From NCBI GenBank assembly GCA_027622375.1, contig JAQCAB010000003.1, forward strand, positions 89,139-153,138: DNA of 64,000 bases, in the 5' to 3' direction. The translations under genes were made by a program, and so were the position numbers. Origin of the DNA: Bacteroidota bacterium (GTDB lineage: Bacteria; Bacteroidota; Ignavibacteria; UBA10030; UBA8401). The stretch's first letter is position 1; every line of letters starts with the position of its first letter. The notes beneath the pieces are model-generated. The model had not been told where the DNA came from and did not search any database. It saw nothing but the letters and a program-made list of their open reading frames with translations. Positions 56,944-64,000 of the stretch are shown here, piece by piece.

Positions 56944-58380
56944 TTATAATTTTTCTAAACCAAACTTCATTCGTGATAAAACCTTTTGTTTGCCAATTAA
57001 TTCTGCAATATGGAAAACCGATGGACCAACATTAGTTCCTGAAATTAATAATCTAAATGGATTAATTAATACGCCAATTTTAATATTTAATTTAATTGAA
57101 AGTTGTTTTAGAGTGTCTTCTATTTTCAATAAACTAAAATCCTCTAAATTTTCATATTCAATCAATAATTTTTTCATTAATTCTTTTGAATCTGGTTTCC
57201 AATTTTTTGATACTGCCTCATCTGAATAATTTTTTGGATCTTCAAAAAAATATGTACTATTATTTATAAAATCAGTTAAATGTAATACTCTCTCTTTTAA
57301 AAGTTCAATTGTTTTTAAAATATACTCTTTTGAAAAATTTGAACGTACTTTATCAAAATCAGTTTTTAATAATTCAAATATTTTTTCATTCTTTAATTTT
57401 CTTATATGCTGTTGATTCAACCAAATTAGTTTTTCAACATTAAAAATTGCACCAGATTTTCCAACACGTTCGAGTGTAAATTCATTTTTTAATTCTTCCA
57501 TAGAAAATATTTCTCTATCATAACTTGGATGCCAACCTAAAAGAGCAATAAAATTATTTAAACTTTCTTGTAGAAATCCTTTTTTCATATAATCCTCAAC
57601 TGCAACATCACCTTGACGCTTGCTTAATTTACTTTTATCTGCATTTAATAAAAGTGGCAAATGAGCAAATTTTGGAATTTCCCATCCAAAATAATTGTAG
57701 AGTAAAATATGTTTTGGAGTACTCGGCAACCACTCTTCGCCACGAATAACATGTGAAATTTCCATTAAATGATCATCAACAACAACAGCCAAATGATAAG
57801 TTGGAAACCCATCCGATTTTAAAATTACTTGATCATCCAAAATTTTATTTACAAAAGAAACTTTTCCTCGCACGATATCTTCAATTAAAATTTCACCCGA
57901 GAGTGGGATTTTCATCCTGATTACATGTGGTTCATTATTTTTTAATTTTTCATCAACTTGATCTTTGCTTAATTGTCTGCATAATCTATCGTAAGATGGA
58001 GGCAAATGAAGTTCAATTTGTTTTGCGCGAATTTGTCCCAATCTTTCATGCGAGCAAAAACAATAATATGCATTTTCGTTTTCAATTAGTTTTTCAGCAT
58101 GAGTTTTATAAATTTTTAATCTTTGCGATTGGATATATGGACCATATGCACCAATTTTATTTGGCCCTTCATCATATTCAATCCCAGCCCAATGTAAAGT
58201 TGAAATTAAATTTTCAATTGCACCTTCAACCAATCTATTTTGATCGGTATCTTCAATTCGTAAAATAAAATCACCATTATTTTTTTTAGCAAATAAATAA
58301 TTATAAAGCGCAGTTCGTAAACCACCAACGTGTAAAAAACCAGTGGGGCTTGGTGCAAAACGAGTTCTAATTTTGTCCAT
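56944..58380 (-). CDS. gltX: Glutamate--tRNA ligase
   Basis: A 478-residue class I synthetase: RFAPSPTGFLHVGGLRTALYN (HIGH region), the KMSKS-like KLSKRQGD and WLPSTPKHILLYN. Discriminating or non-discriminating behaviour cannot be told. It starts the folB-folK-kinase run. Confidence 0.96.
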   Translation of the reverse strand: MDKIRTRFAPSPTGFLHVGGLRTALYNYLFAKKNNGDFILRIEDTDQNRLVEGAIENLISTLHWAGIEYDEGPNKIGAYGPYIQSQRLKIYKTHAEKLIENENAYYCFCSHERLGQIRAKQIELHLPPSYDRLCRQLSKDQVDEKLKNNEPHVIRMKIPLSGEILIEDIVRGKVSFVNKILDDQVILKSDGFPTYHLAVVVDDHLMEISHVIRGEEWLPSTPKHILLYNYFGWEIPKFAHLPLLLNADKSKLSKRQGDVAVEDYMKKGFLQESLNNFIALLGWHPSYDREIFSMEELKNEFTLERVGKSGAIFNVEKLIWLNQQHIRKLKNEKIFELLKTDFDKVRSNFSKEYILKTIELLKERVLHLTDFINNSTYFFEDPKNYSDEAVSKNWKPDSKELMKKLLIEYENLEDFSLLKIEDTLKQLSIKLNIKIGVLINPFRLLISGTNVGPSVFHIAELIGKQKVLSRMKFGLEKL

Positions 58381-58465
58381 TTATTTAAAAGAAAATACAA
58401 AAAAATGTATTGGATTTACTATCCCCTTAAAACTGATATTAAATGGAATTTAAAAGATGATTCTT

Positions 58466-59503
58466 CTAAAAATTAAATTGAAAAGTAACTCGTACAATTA
58501 AATTTGAATTTTTTTCGGAACTGTTTGGGTCTTTTGCTTTATTCATTAATACCCACAAATTTGGTATAAAATGAATATTTTTATTAGGTGCATAATCCAA
58601 ACCGAGAATAATTAGATTTTCAGAATAACCAATATTTTTGACTTTAGTGTCGAGATCAAAATAATCAAATCTGCCGACTAGAGTTAAATTTTTTTCGGAT
58701 GGAATTTTATATTTTCCATAAACCGAAAGTGAAGCCGGAATTACTTTTGCAAGAGTTGTAACATTTTTAGTTTGTAAAGCATAGTCCATACCAGTCGAAA
58801 ATTGTTCTGTTTGATAAACTAATAATCCTTTAATTAAATACGAACTTAGTTTCGGTGAGTTTTCTTCAAAATCTGCATAAACTTCTGCAGTTAAATTTTG
58901 TATTGGAGAAAAATTAATTGCACCATAAACTTTTTTCTGTCTATTTTTTTCTGATGTAAAACCACTTCCATTTCCGTAGGTAAAAACATAATTGACATTC
59001 ATTTGTTCACTCAATTTTCCTCTGAGCGATATTCCAAAATCTGTTGGTGAACCAAACCCTCTTAAATCTGGACTTGATTTTTCAATTGAGCGATATCCCC
59101 ATGCTTTTTCAGAATATCCCCATACCCAAGTCGGAGTTGGAACTAAACCAATTGCAATATTATGATTTGGTAAATAATTTTTCCATTCCAAAAATGCATT
59201 TTTAAGATAAAAACCCAATCTGGTTTTTGAATCAAGAGTTCCATCATTAGCTTCAATTAAAAAATTGAGAGTATATTCTTCTGATATATCATTTTGATAA
59301 ATTAAATTAAATCTACGGATTTCAAAAGCATTGTAATCTGATGGCTCATCAGCATATTGTGTTGTACTAGAAATAGTTGGACCTTTTTGTTTGTAAAAGT
59401 AATCTCCAAATATTACACCTCTAAAATTACTTGTAGATTGTGTTTGTGAAAATATTTCTACAAAAGAAATTAAAAGAATAACTGATAATTTTTTATAGTA
59501 CAT
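58466..59503 (-). CDS. Outer-membrane beta-barrel protein, porin-like
   Basis: A 345-residue barrel starting at ATG 59503, preceded by AAGGAG at suitable spacing; an in-frame codon 48 bases further up gives an odd hydrophobic extension. Signal peptide YYKKLSVILLISFVEIFS, then alternating amphipathic strands ending in VRVTFQFNF. It resembles porins of the phosphate-selective O/P type, but the ligand is not known. The start overlaps the end of a small cysteine-rich frame by 11 bp. Confidence 0.85.
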   Translation of the reverse strand: MYYKKLSVILLISFVEIFSQTQSTSNFRGVIFGDYFYKQKGPTISSTTQYADEPSDYNAFEIRRFNLIYQNDISEEYTLNFLIEANDGTLDSKTRLGFYLKNAFLEWKNYLPNHNIAIGLVPTPTWVWGYSEKAWGYRSIEKSSPDLRGFGSPTDFGISLRGKLSEQMNVNYVFTYGNGSGFTSEKNRQKKVYGAINFSPIQNLTAEVYADFEENSPKLSSYLIKGLLVYQTEQFSTGMDYALQTKNVTTLAKVIPASLSVYGKYKIPSEKNLTLVGRFDYFDLDTKVKNIGYSENLIILGLDYAPNKNIHFIPNLWVLMNKAKDPNSSEKNSNLIVRVTFQFNF

Positions 59504-59716
59504 GGCCAACTCCTTTATGACAATCAAAACAATAATTTGAATTTTTCGCAAAATAAATTAGTGAAACTATAAATGCATGGTATTTTATACAATCATTGTG
59601 CACAACTTTTTTACTTTCATCAAAATTACAAATTAATTGGTGAAAAATAAATTCTGCATTCGTGAAGAACACGTTTTGCATTCTAATTTATCACAATCAA
59701 TTGATATGCTCAACAT
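59493..59716 (-). pseudogene. Small cysteine-rich reading frame with a CxxCH motif, possibly frameshifted
   Basis: Two minus-strand frames share the region. A 62-codon frame (59681-59493) has NDCIKYH and ends NYCFDCHKGVGHVL, containing one heme-c-like CFDCH. A second frame from ATG 59716 reads CDKLECKTCSSRM and stops near 59635, carrying further cysteines. Joined by a frameshift they would make a Cys-rich protein of about 70 residues. The stop overlaps the porin start. It may be a real small gene, a broken one, or chance; no Shine-Dalgarno sequence or signal peptide is seen. Confidence 0.3.
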
Positions 59717-59788
59717 AAACTAATTACTACTCATTTTGATATCTCTTTCATTCTAAAAGTTATTACTTTAAGTTATTAATAATTTTAA

Positions 59789-59998
59789 ATGAAAACATTA
59801 GATTTGCACGGCGTAAAACATGAGGATGTTGAAAAACTAGTTGAAAACTTTATTTTTTTAAACGAAAATCCTCTTAAAATAATTACTGGTTCGAGCAACA
59901 AAATGAAGAAGTTAGTATATCAGATTTTAAATAAACACAAATTTAACTACAACTATTTTGATGATTATAATCTTGGCGAAGTTATAATTACAAAGTAA
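59789..59998 (+). CDS. Minimal Smr-domain protein
   Basis: A 69-residue protein made only of a Smr-like fold: TLDLHGVKHEDVEKLVENFI (LDLHG motif), then LKIITGSSNKMKKLVYQIL (the ITG.S motif) and LGEVIITK. Smr domains, as in MutS2, can be nucleases on RNA or DNA. There is no MutS part here, so its target is unknown. It is a lone plus-strand gene. Confidence 0.75.
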   Translation: MKTLDLHGVKHEDVEKLVENFIFLNENPLKIITGSSNKMKKLVYQILNKHKFNYNYFDDYNLGEVIITK

Positions 59999-60013
59999 AT
60001 TAATTTTTTACAA

Positions 60014-60739
60014 CTAATCTATTCTCTTTCGCATTTTTAGATTTAACATCTCTACAAAAAGCGAAAATGCCATTGCAAAGTAAACATATCCTTTTGGAAT
60101 ATGCACATCAAAAGCTTCTACGACTAACAAAACTCCAATCATTAGTAAAAAAGCTAAAGCCAATATTTTTACAGTTGGGTGATTATTCACAAACTCACTC
60201 ACTACTTTAGAAAATAGCATCATAAAAATAATCGAAGCAATTACTGCTATAATCATAATTGCAATGTTTTGTACTAACCCAATTGCAGTTAAAATTGAAT
60301 CGAATGAGAAAACTAGATCAAGAATAATTATTTGCAAAACTACAAGTGTAAAAATATTTTTTTTCTTATCATATTCTGCTTTTTTTTCTTCTCCCTCAAT
60401 TTTAGTGTGGATTTCAGTTGTACTTTTCGCCATTAAAAATAATCCACCAAAAAGTAAAATTAAATCTCTTCCACTAAAATTAATATCACCGATTGAAAAT
60501 AAATTTTGATTTAATCCAATTATTAAAGTAATTAAGAAAAGCAACATAATTCTAAAAATAAGTGCAAGCCACAAACCAATAATACGAGCTTTGTTTTGTT
60601 TTTGTTTGGGAAGTTTTTCTGCAATAATCGAAATAAAAACTATATTATCTATCCCAAGAACTAGTTCAAGTAAAAACAGAGTTGAAAAACTAATAAACCC
60701 TTCGATTGTAAAAATTTGTTGAATATTTGTAAAGTTCAT
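60014..60739 (-). CDS. TerC family integral membrane protein
   Basis: A multi-pass protein with the TerC signature LLELVLGIDNIVFISIIAEKLP and the second conserved Asp region LDLVFSFDSILTAIGLV. Family members export manganese or confer tellurite resistance. I start at ATG 60739 (241 residues, MNFTNIQQIFT); the ATG at 60781 would lie within the upstream antiporter gene. Confidence 0.88.
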   Translation of the reverse strand: MNFTNIQQIFTIEGFISFSTLFLLELVLGIDNIVFISIIAEKLPKQKQNKARIIGLWLALIFRIMLLFLITLIIGLNQNLFSIGDINFSGRDLILLFGGLFLMAKSTTEIHTKIEGEEKKAEYDKKKNIFTLVVLQIIILDLVFSFDSILTAIGLVQNIAIMIIAVIASIIFMMLFSKVVSEFVNNHPTVKILALAFLLMIGVLLVVEAFDVHIPKGYVYFAMAFSLFVEMLNLKMRKRID

Positions 60740-60749
60740 AAGTGATAAA

Positions 60750-61997
60750 TTAAATAAATTTAAAAAAAACAACTGCAACAAAGGTAGGAATTAATGCGGA
60801 TAAAAATAAACCAACTGCGCTAATTGAATTATCTTCAAAATTATTTTTAAGAAGTGAAAATCCCGCGGGGTTTGGTGCATTTGCAATTACAGTTAATCCG
60901 CCACCTGTAATCGCACCAGAAACAATTGCATATTTAAATTCATCAGTCAATCCATTTACAAGCGAAGCCAAATATGTGATTGCTGCATTATCTGCAATTG
61001 ATGTTAATGCAATGGCGCAATAATAAATTTGGTCAACGGTTAAAATTGATAAAATGTATTGCAACCACCATTGTTGTTTTCCACCGAGAACAACTAGTCC
61101 TGCAAGAAAAAAAGCAACCAATAATCCCTCACGAATTAATAATTTATTTTGATTTAATTGATAAGCAGTTGTGATGCCGATAAAAAATAATAGTAGCGAT
61201 AGAAATATTACAGGGTGGTGTGAAAAATAAACTATTCCAAAAAGAAAAAGTAAATTAACTAAAATTGAACCATTTGAATACGATGAAAACTCTGAAATCT
61301 TTTTCTCAGAAATTTTGTTTAATTCACTTTTATAAATAAAACTTACAAGGATTGAATTTACTAAAACAATTAATATTGCTCTCCAACCAAAATTTGACAT
61401 CATAAAATATAAATCCCAGTTCCATTTACCTGCAACCATTAAAACAGGTGGTGCGGCAAATGGAGTTAAAACTCCACCGACCGATATATTTACAAATAAA
61501 ACTCCAAGTGTTGCATATTTTAAATTTTTTGAAATTTTTTGCGAATAAAATAATTCTCTTAAAATTAATGCTGCAAGTGTCATTGCCCCCGGTTCTGTAA
61601 TTAATGACCCAAAAAGTGGAACTAAAAATAGTGTTATAAAATAAATTGATTGCATCTCTTTTAGAGGTAGAATCTTCGAAACTTTTTTTATTATTGCTGT
61701 AACAAATTGTAAAATTTGTTTTGTTCCGGCTACAACCATTATCGCAAAAATAAAAAGTGGTTCGGTAAAACTTCTTGAATCAATGTAATTTAAAGCTTGT
61801 ATTCCCCCTTCAAAATAATAGATAAGAAGTAATAAGATCGCACTCCAAAATCCGAAAACAACTTCAATTTCTGCAAGTAAATTCCATAAACCGGAATGAT
61901 TTTTACTTTTGTGCGCTATTTTCTCAAAAGCTTTTGTTGAGAAAGTATGTAAAACTGCAAGTAAAAAAATAACCAAATAAATATATTCAGATCTCAT
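60750..61997 (-). CDS. Putative Na+/H+ antiporter
   Basis: A 415-residue protein with about 11 membrane helices. Motifs such as LFIFAIMVVAGTKQIL, SLITEPGAMTLAALILREL, VNISVGGVLTPFAAPPVL and GGGLTVIANAPNPAGFSLL match the putative Na+/H+ antiporter family of PF07399 type (ion-transporter superfamily). The transported ion has not been established. It is 10 bp before terC. Confidence 0.83.
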   Translation of the reverse strand: MRSEYIYLVIFLLAVLHTFSTKAFEKIAHKSKNHSGLWNLLAEIEVVFGFWSAILLLLIYYFEGGIQALNYIDSRSFTEPLFIFAIMVVAGTKQILQFVTAIIKKVSKILPLKEMQSIYFITLFLVPLFGSLITEPGAMTLAALILRELFYSQKISKNLKYATLGVLFVNISVGGVLTPFAAPPVLMVAGKWNWDLYFMMSNFGWRAILIVLVNSILVSFIYKSELNKISEKKISEFSSYSNGSILVNLLFLFGIVYFSHHPVIFLSLLLFFIGITTAYQLNQNKLLIREGLLVAFFLAGLVVLGGKQQWWLQYILSILTVDQIYYCAIALTSIADNAAITYLASLVNGLTDEFKYAIVSGAITGGGLTVIANAPNPAGFSLLKNNFEDNSISAVGLFLSALIPTFVAVVFFKFI

Positions 61998-62002
61998 TAA
62001 AA

Positions 62003-62278
62003 TTATTTTAAATAATCAGGGATTTTTATTTTTGGATTTAATTTAGGATCAGAAATTGCTTTTCCTCTAATTGTTGAAATCGGGATTACTCCCGCCCAAT
62101 ATTTTGAATTGTAATCTGCTTCCTCATCAATTGGTGGCCCGGTTCTGATTTTTGCAGAAGAATATTCAATCGGAAATGCAATAATTTTTGTTGCCAATAT
62201 TTCTTTTTTATTAACTGGTCTAACATTTTCCCATCTTTGTGGATGAACTCGATTTGTTAATTGTAATAATACTTTCAT
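62003..62278 (-). pseudogene. C-terminal relic of a pyridoxamine-phosphate-oxidase-like flavoprotein
   Basis: A 91-codon frame whose sequence HPQRWENVRPVNKKEILATK, then FPIEYSSAKIRTGPP and DEEADYNSKYWAGVIP, matches the last third of flavin-nucleotide-binding PNPOx-family proteins (about 220 residues). The N-terminal barrel with the FMN-binding parts is missing; a stop codon lies a few codons before the ATG, and the next 146 bp hold no homologous frame. It is probably a truncated gene, 5 bp from the antiporter gene. Confidence 0.7.
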
Positions 62279-62423
62279 TCTAATTAATTTCTATACTTTA
62301 TTTTTAGGGTAATTGTTATTTCCGACGAAAGGGGTTTTTTAAAACTAGTTTCTTTTTCTTCATTTGTCGGTTTTAAGTATAATTATAGTACAATATAGGA
62401 AATAAACTCTTTTCTATATAAAC

Positions 62424-63692
62424 TTGAATAAACAAATTGTCGTATTTTATATTAAACTTTACTTAATAGAAGGCACTATAATTAAAAATATAAAATTAAA
62501 AATATTGCAAATTGGTTTCCTAATTTTCATAACAACTGTTTCCTACGGGCAATGGCAGCAATGCTCCGGAACCGAAGCTCTAAATATGCAATCCCTTTTG
62601 ACAAAAGGAAATTATAATTTTGCAGGTGGTCAAACCGGGGCTTACCTTTCAACTAACAGTGGCGCGAGCTATTCGTTATCTAATAGTGGTAATGATGCGG
62701 TTGGTCCGACTCGTGGGTTTGCAAGTGACAATAATTATATTTATACCTGTACAAGTCAGGGGGTTTTTAGAAGTGCAGATAATGGCGCGACTTGGATTTC
62801 AAAAAACACCGGATTAACAAACTTGCTAACTAGTGGAATTATTAAAGTGGGTTCATATTTATTTGTAGTTGGTCCAACCGGAGTTTCAAAATCAAATAAT
62901 CAAGGAGAAAGTTGGAGCACTGCTGGATTATCAGCAACTGATGTACGATGTATTGCTGCAATCCAAGACACGTTGTTTGTTGGAACAAATGGTTCAGGAA
63001 TTTATAAAAGTATTGATTTTGGAATAAACTGGATTCCAATAAATAATGGTTTGACTTCAACAAATTTTAGAGCTATAGAAAGTAAGGGAAATATACTTTT
63101 TTCTGGTGGACAAATTGGTACCGGGGTTTTTCGTTCAACAGATTTTGGTGCGAGTTGGACTTTGCTTTCAGGTGGACTTTCGTCAGGATCTTACAGAGGT
63201 TTTGCAAGTAACGGTCAGTTAATTATTGCGGGATCTTTTGGAGGAGGTGTTTTTTATTCGACAGACAACGGAAATAATTGGACAGCAATTAATACTGGTT
63301 TAACCGATTTAACTATTTTTGATTTAGAGCTTAACAGTACTCATATAATTGCGGCAACTAATACTCAAGGCGTTTTTCGATTTCCATTATCGAGTTTAAA
63401 TTTATCAACTGGTATTCAAAAATCTTTAAATGAAAATGATTTTACTTTTTATCCAAATCCATTTAACAATTCTGTAACTGTAGAAATTAATTTAATTTCT
63501 AACAAACAAGTATCATTGTTAATTTATAATTCGATTGGACAACTCGTTGAAACCACATTAAATAATTTGGAATTGCCAGCTGGAACCTATAAACACAAAC
63601 TTGGTTTCTCTTCATTGCCAAGTGGGTTTTATACTGCAGTTTTGAAAACCAACAAAGAAGTTGTTACAAAAAAAATGATGTATTTAAAATAA
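62424..63692 (+). CDS. BNR/Asp-box repeat secreted protein with T9SS sorting domain
   Basis: About 420 residues with repeated Asp-box-type motifs (RSADNGATW, KSNNQGESW, STDFGASW, STDNGNNW), a BNR/photosystem-II-stability-factor-like beta-propeller, and a C-terminal sorting domain (FTFYPNPFNNSVTVEIN to VTKKMMYLK). Start uncertain: TTG 62424 gives 422 residues with a long N-terminus; an ATT at 62481, 7 bases after GAAGG, would give an ideal signal peptide (KNIKLKILQIGFLIFITTVSYG). No ATG is available in front of the signal sequence. Confidence 0.85.
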   Translation: MNKQIVVFYIKLYLIEGTIIKNIKLKILQIGFLIFITTVSYGQWQQCSGTEALNMQSLLTKGNYNFAGGQTGAYLSTNSGASYSLSNSGNDAVGPTRGFASDNNYIYTCTSQGVFRSADNGATWISKNTGLTNLLTSGIIKVGSYLFVVGPTGVSKSNNQGESWSTAGLSATDVRCIAAIQDTLFVGTNGSGIYKSIDFGINWIPINNGLTSTNFRAIESKGNILFSGGQIGTGVFRSTDFGASWTLLSGGLSSGSYRGFASNGQLIIAGSFGGGVFYSTDNGNNWTAINTGLTDLTIFDLELNSTHIIAATNTQGVFRFPLSSLNLSTGIQKSLNENDFTFYPNPFNNSVTVEINLISNKQVSLLIYNSIGQLVETTLNNLELPAGTYKHKLGFSSLPSGFYTAVLKTNKEVVTKKMMYLK

Positions 63693-63698
63693 GCTGTC

Positions 63699-63717
63699 TA
63701 TCAATTTCTTATTGATA
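63699..63717 (+). terminator. Weak hairpin between convergent genes
   Basis: TATCAAT (63699-63705) and ATTGATA (63711-63717) form a 7-bp AT-rich stem with a 5-base loop, just after the BNR gene and before the end of the following minus-strand gene. It may serve as a bidirectional terminator, but the stem is weak and no T-run of note follows. Confidence 0.35.
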
Positions 63718-63726
63718 ATTCCTTCA

Positions 63727-64000
63727 TCAGTTTCTATTAGGTAGTGATAAAGCTCTTTTAGTTTGGTGCCAAGAAATTAATTTTCCATCAGCAATTTGGT
63801 ACCATTCTTCAAAAACTCCTGAGGGGCCAGTAAATCTAGCATTAACATATTCACCTCTATCTGCGTTGGTTGGTTTTGTAGCGAAAGCATAATTAATTGT
63901 CCATCCCCACTCTTGTTTTTTTGCAAGAGTTTCTTGATAGTCTTTTTCAATATAATCAGCAAAAGCTTGAGGACCTACAAAAACTTCTCCTTTTTCATTT
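63727..64000 (-). CDS. C-terminal part of an unknown protein, NTF2/SnoaL-like (partial)
   Basis: The frame enters from the right edge and ends at a TGA at 63729-63727, so only about 90 residues are visible (VGPQAFADYIEKDYQETLAK, then ADRGEYVNARFTGPSG and EEWYQIADGKLISWHQT). The end pattern of beta-strands with ADGKLISWHQT suggests an NTF2-like fold, such as SnoaL or DUF4440 domains. That is a weak guess. The gene start is outside the window. Confidence 0.55.
   Translation of the reverse strand, partial: NEKGEVFVGPQAFADYIEKDYQETLAKKQEWGWTINYAFATKPTNADRGEYVNARFTGPSGVFEEWYQIADGKLISWHQTKRALSLPNRN

Overview
The window comes from an AT-rich genome of the Bacteroidota/Chlorobiota group, and the best fit is an Ignavibacteria-like lineage. 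Secreted proteins end in type IX secretion (T9SS) sorting domains with the NPFNPSTTI signature. There is a PorV/PorQ-type outer-membrane protein beside a TonB receptor without a SusD partner. The gene order thrS-infC-rpmI-rplT-pheS-pheT-(coiled coil)-zapA-6S-rny is intact. tRNA genes do not encode CCA. This placement is inferred from gene content; no 16S rRNA gene is present.

Layout. Positions 1-806 hold the end of a secreted beta-propeller protein. From 815 to 29279 every gene lies on the minus strand. Read 5' to 3' on that strand they are: tgt, yajC, greA, four tRNAs (Gly, Cys, Leu, Val), a secreted DPP-IV-type peptidase and an esterase, then the translation operon thrS-infC-rpmI-rplT-pheS-pheT, a ZapB-like coiled coil, zapA, a probable 6S RNA, rny, coaE, nadB, purF, pgsA, ftsY, a dipeptide epimerase, mutL and a methylmalonyl-CoA mutase large subunit. 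A separate unit, lrp-glnN-apt-yip1-like, starts behind a nested palindromic operator. From 29356 to 39775 most genes are on the plus strand: an amidohydrolase with a beta-propeller, a divergent membrane pyrophosphatase, tRNA-Phe, and an asparaginase-domain/deoC/double-ALDH operon; pdxH is the minus-strand exception. From 39772 to 47335 there is a minus-strand cassette of TonB receptor, giant T9SS cargo and PorV-like protein, followed by another T9SS protein on plus. From 48831 to 62278 mostly minus-strand housekeeping genes return: an ABC-2 exporter, a methyltransferase, asnS, nadA, a GT9 glycosyltransferase, a deoxynucleoside kinase, folK, folB, gltX, a porin, a TerC protein and a Na+/H+ antiporter. 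The right edge has a truncated flavoprotein relic, a BNR-repeat T9SS protein and a partial unknown gene.

How the genes work together. Translation is strongly represented (four aminoacyl-tRNA synthetases, IF3, L20, L35, five tRNAs, Tgt). NadA and NadB, 40 kb apart, make quinolinate for NAD. FolB and FolK are sequential folate steps. Apt, PurF and the deoxynucleoside kinase serve nucleotide supply, and DeoC plus an ALDH degrade deoxyribose phosphate. Glutamine synthetase is paired with its likely Lrp regulator. The outer envelope depends on T9SS export.

No CRISPR array, insertion sequence, prophage or recognisable defence system was seen. The most interesting items are the probable 6S RNA, the nested lrp operator, an 84-bp almost perfect tandem duplication in the ZapB-like gene, a K+-independent-type divergent H+-PPase, the ALDH16-like double-domain enzyme with deoC, and a small cysteine-rich reading frame overlapping a porin start.
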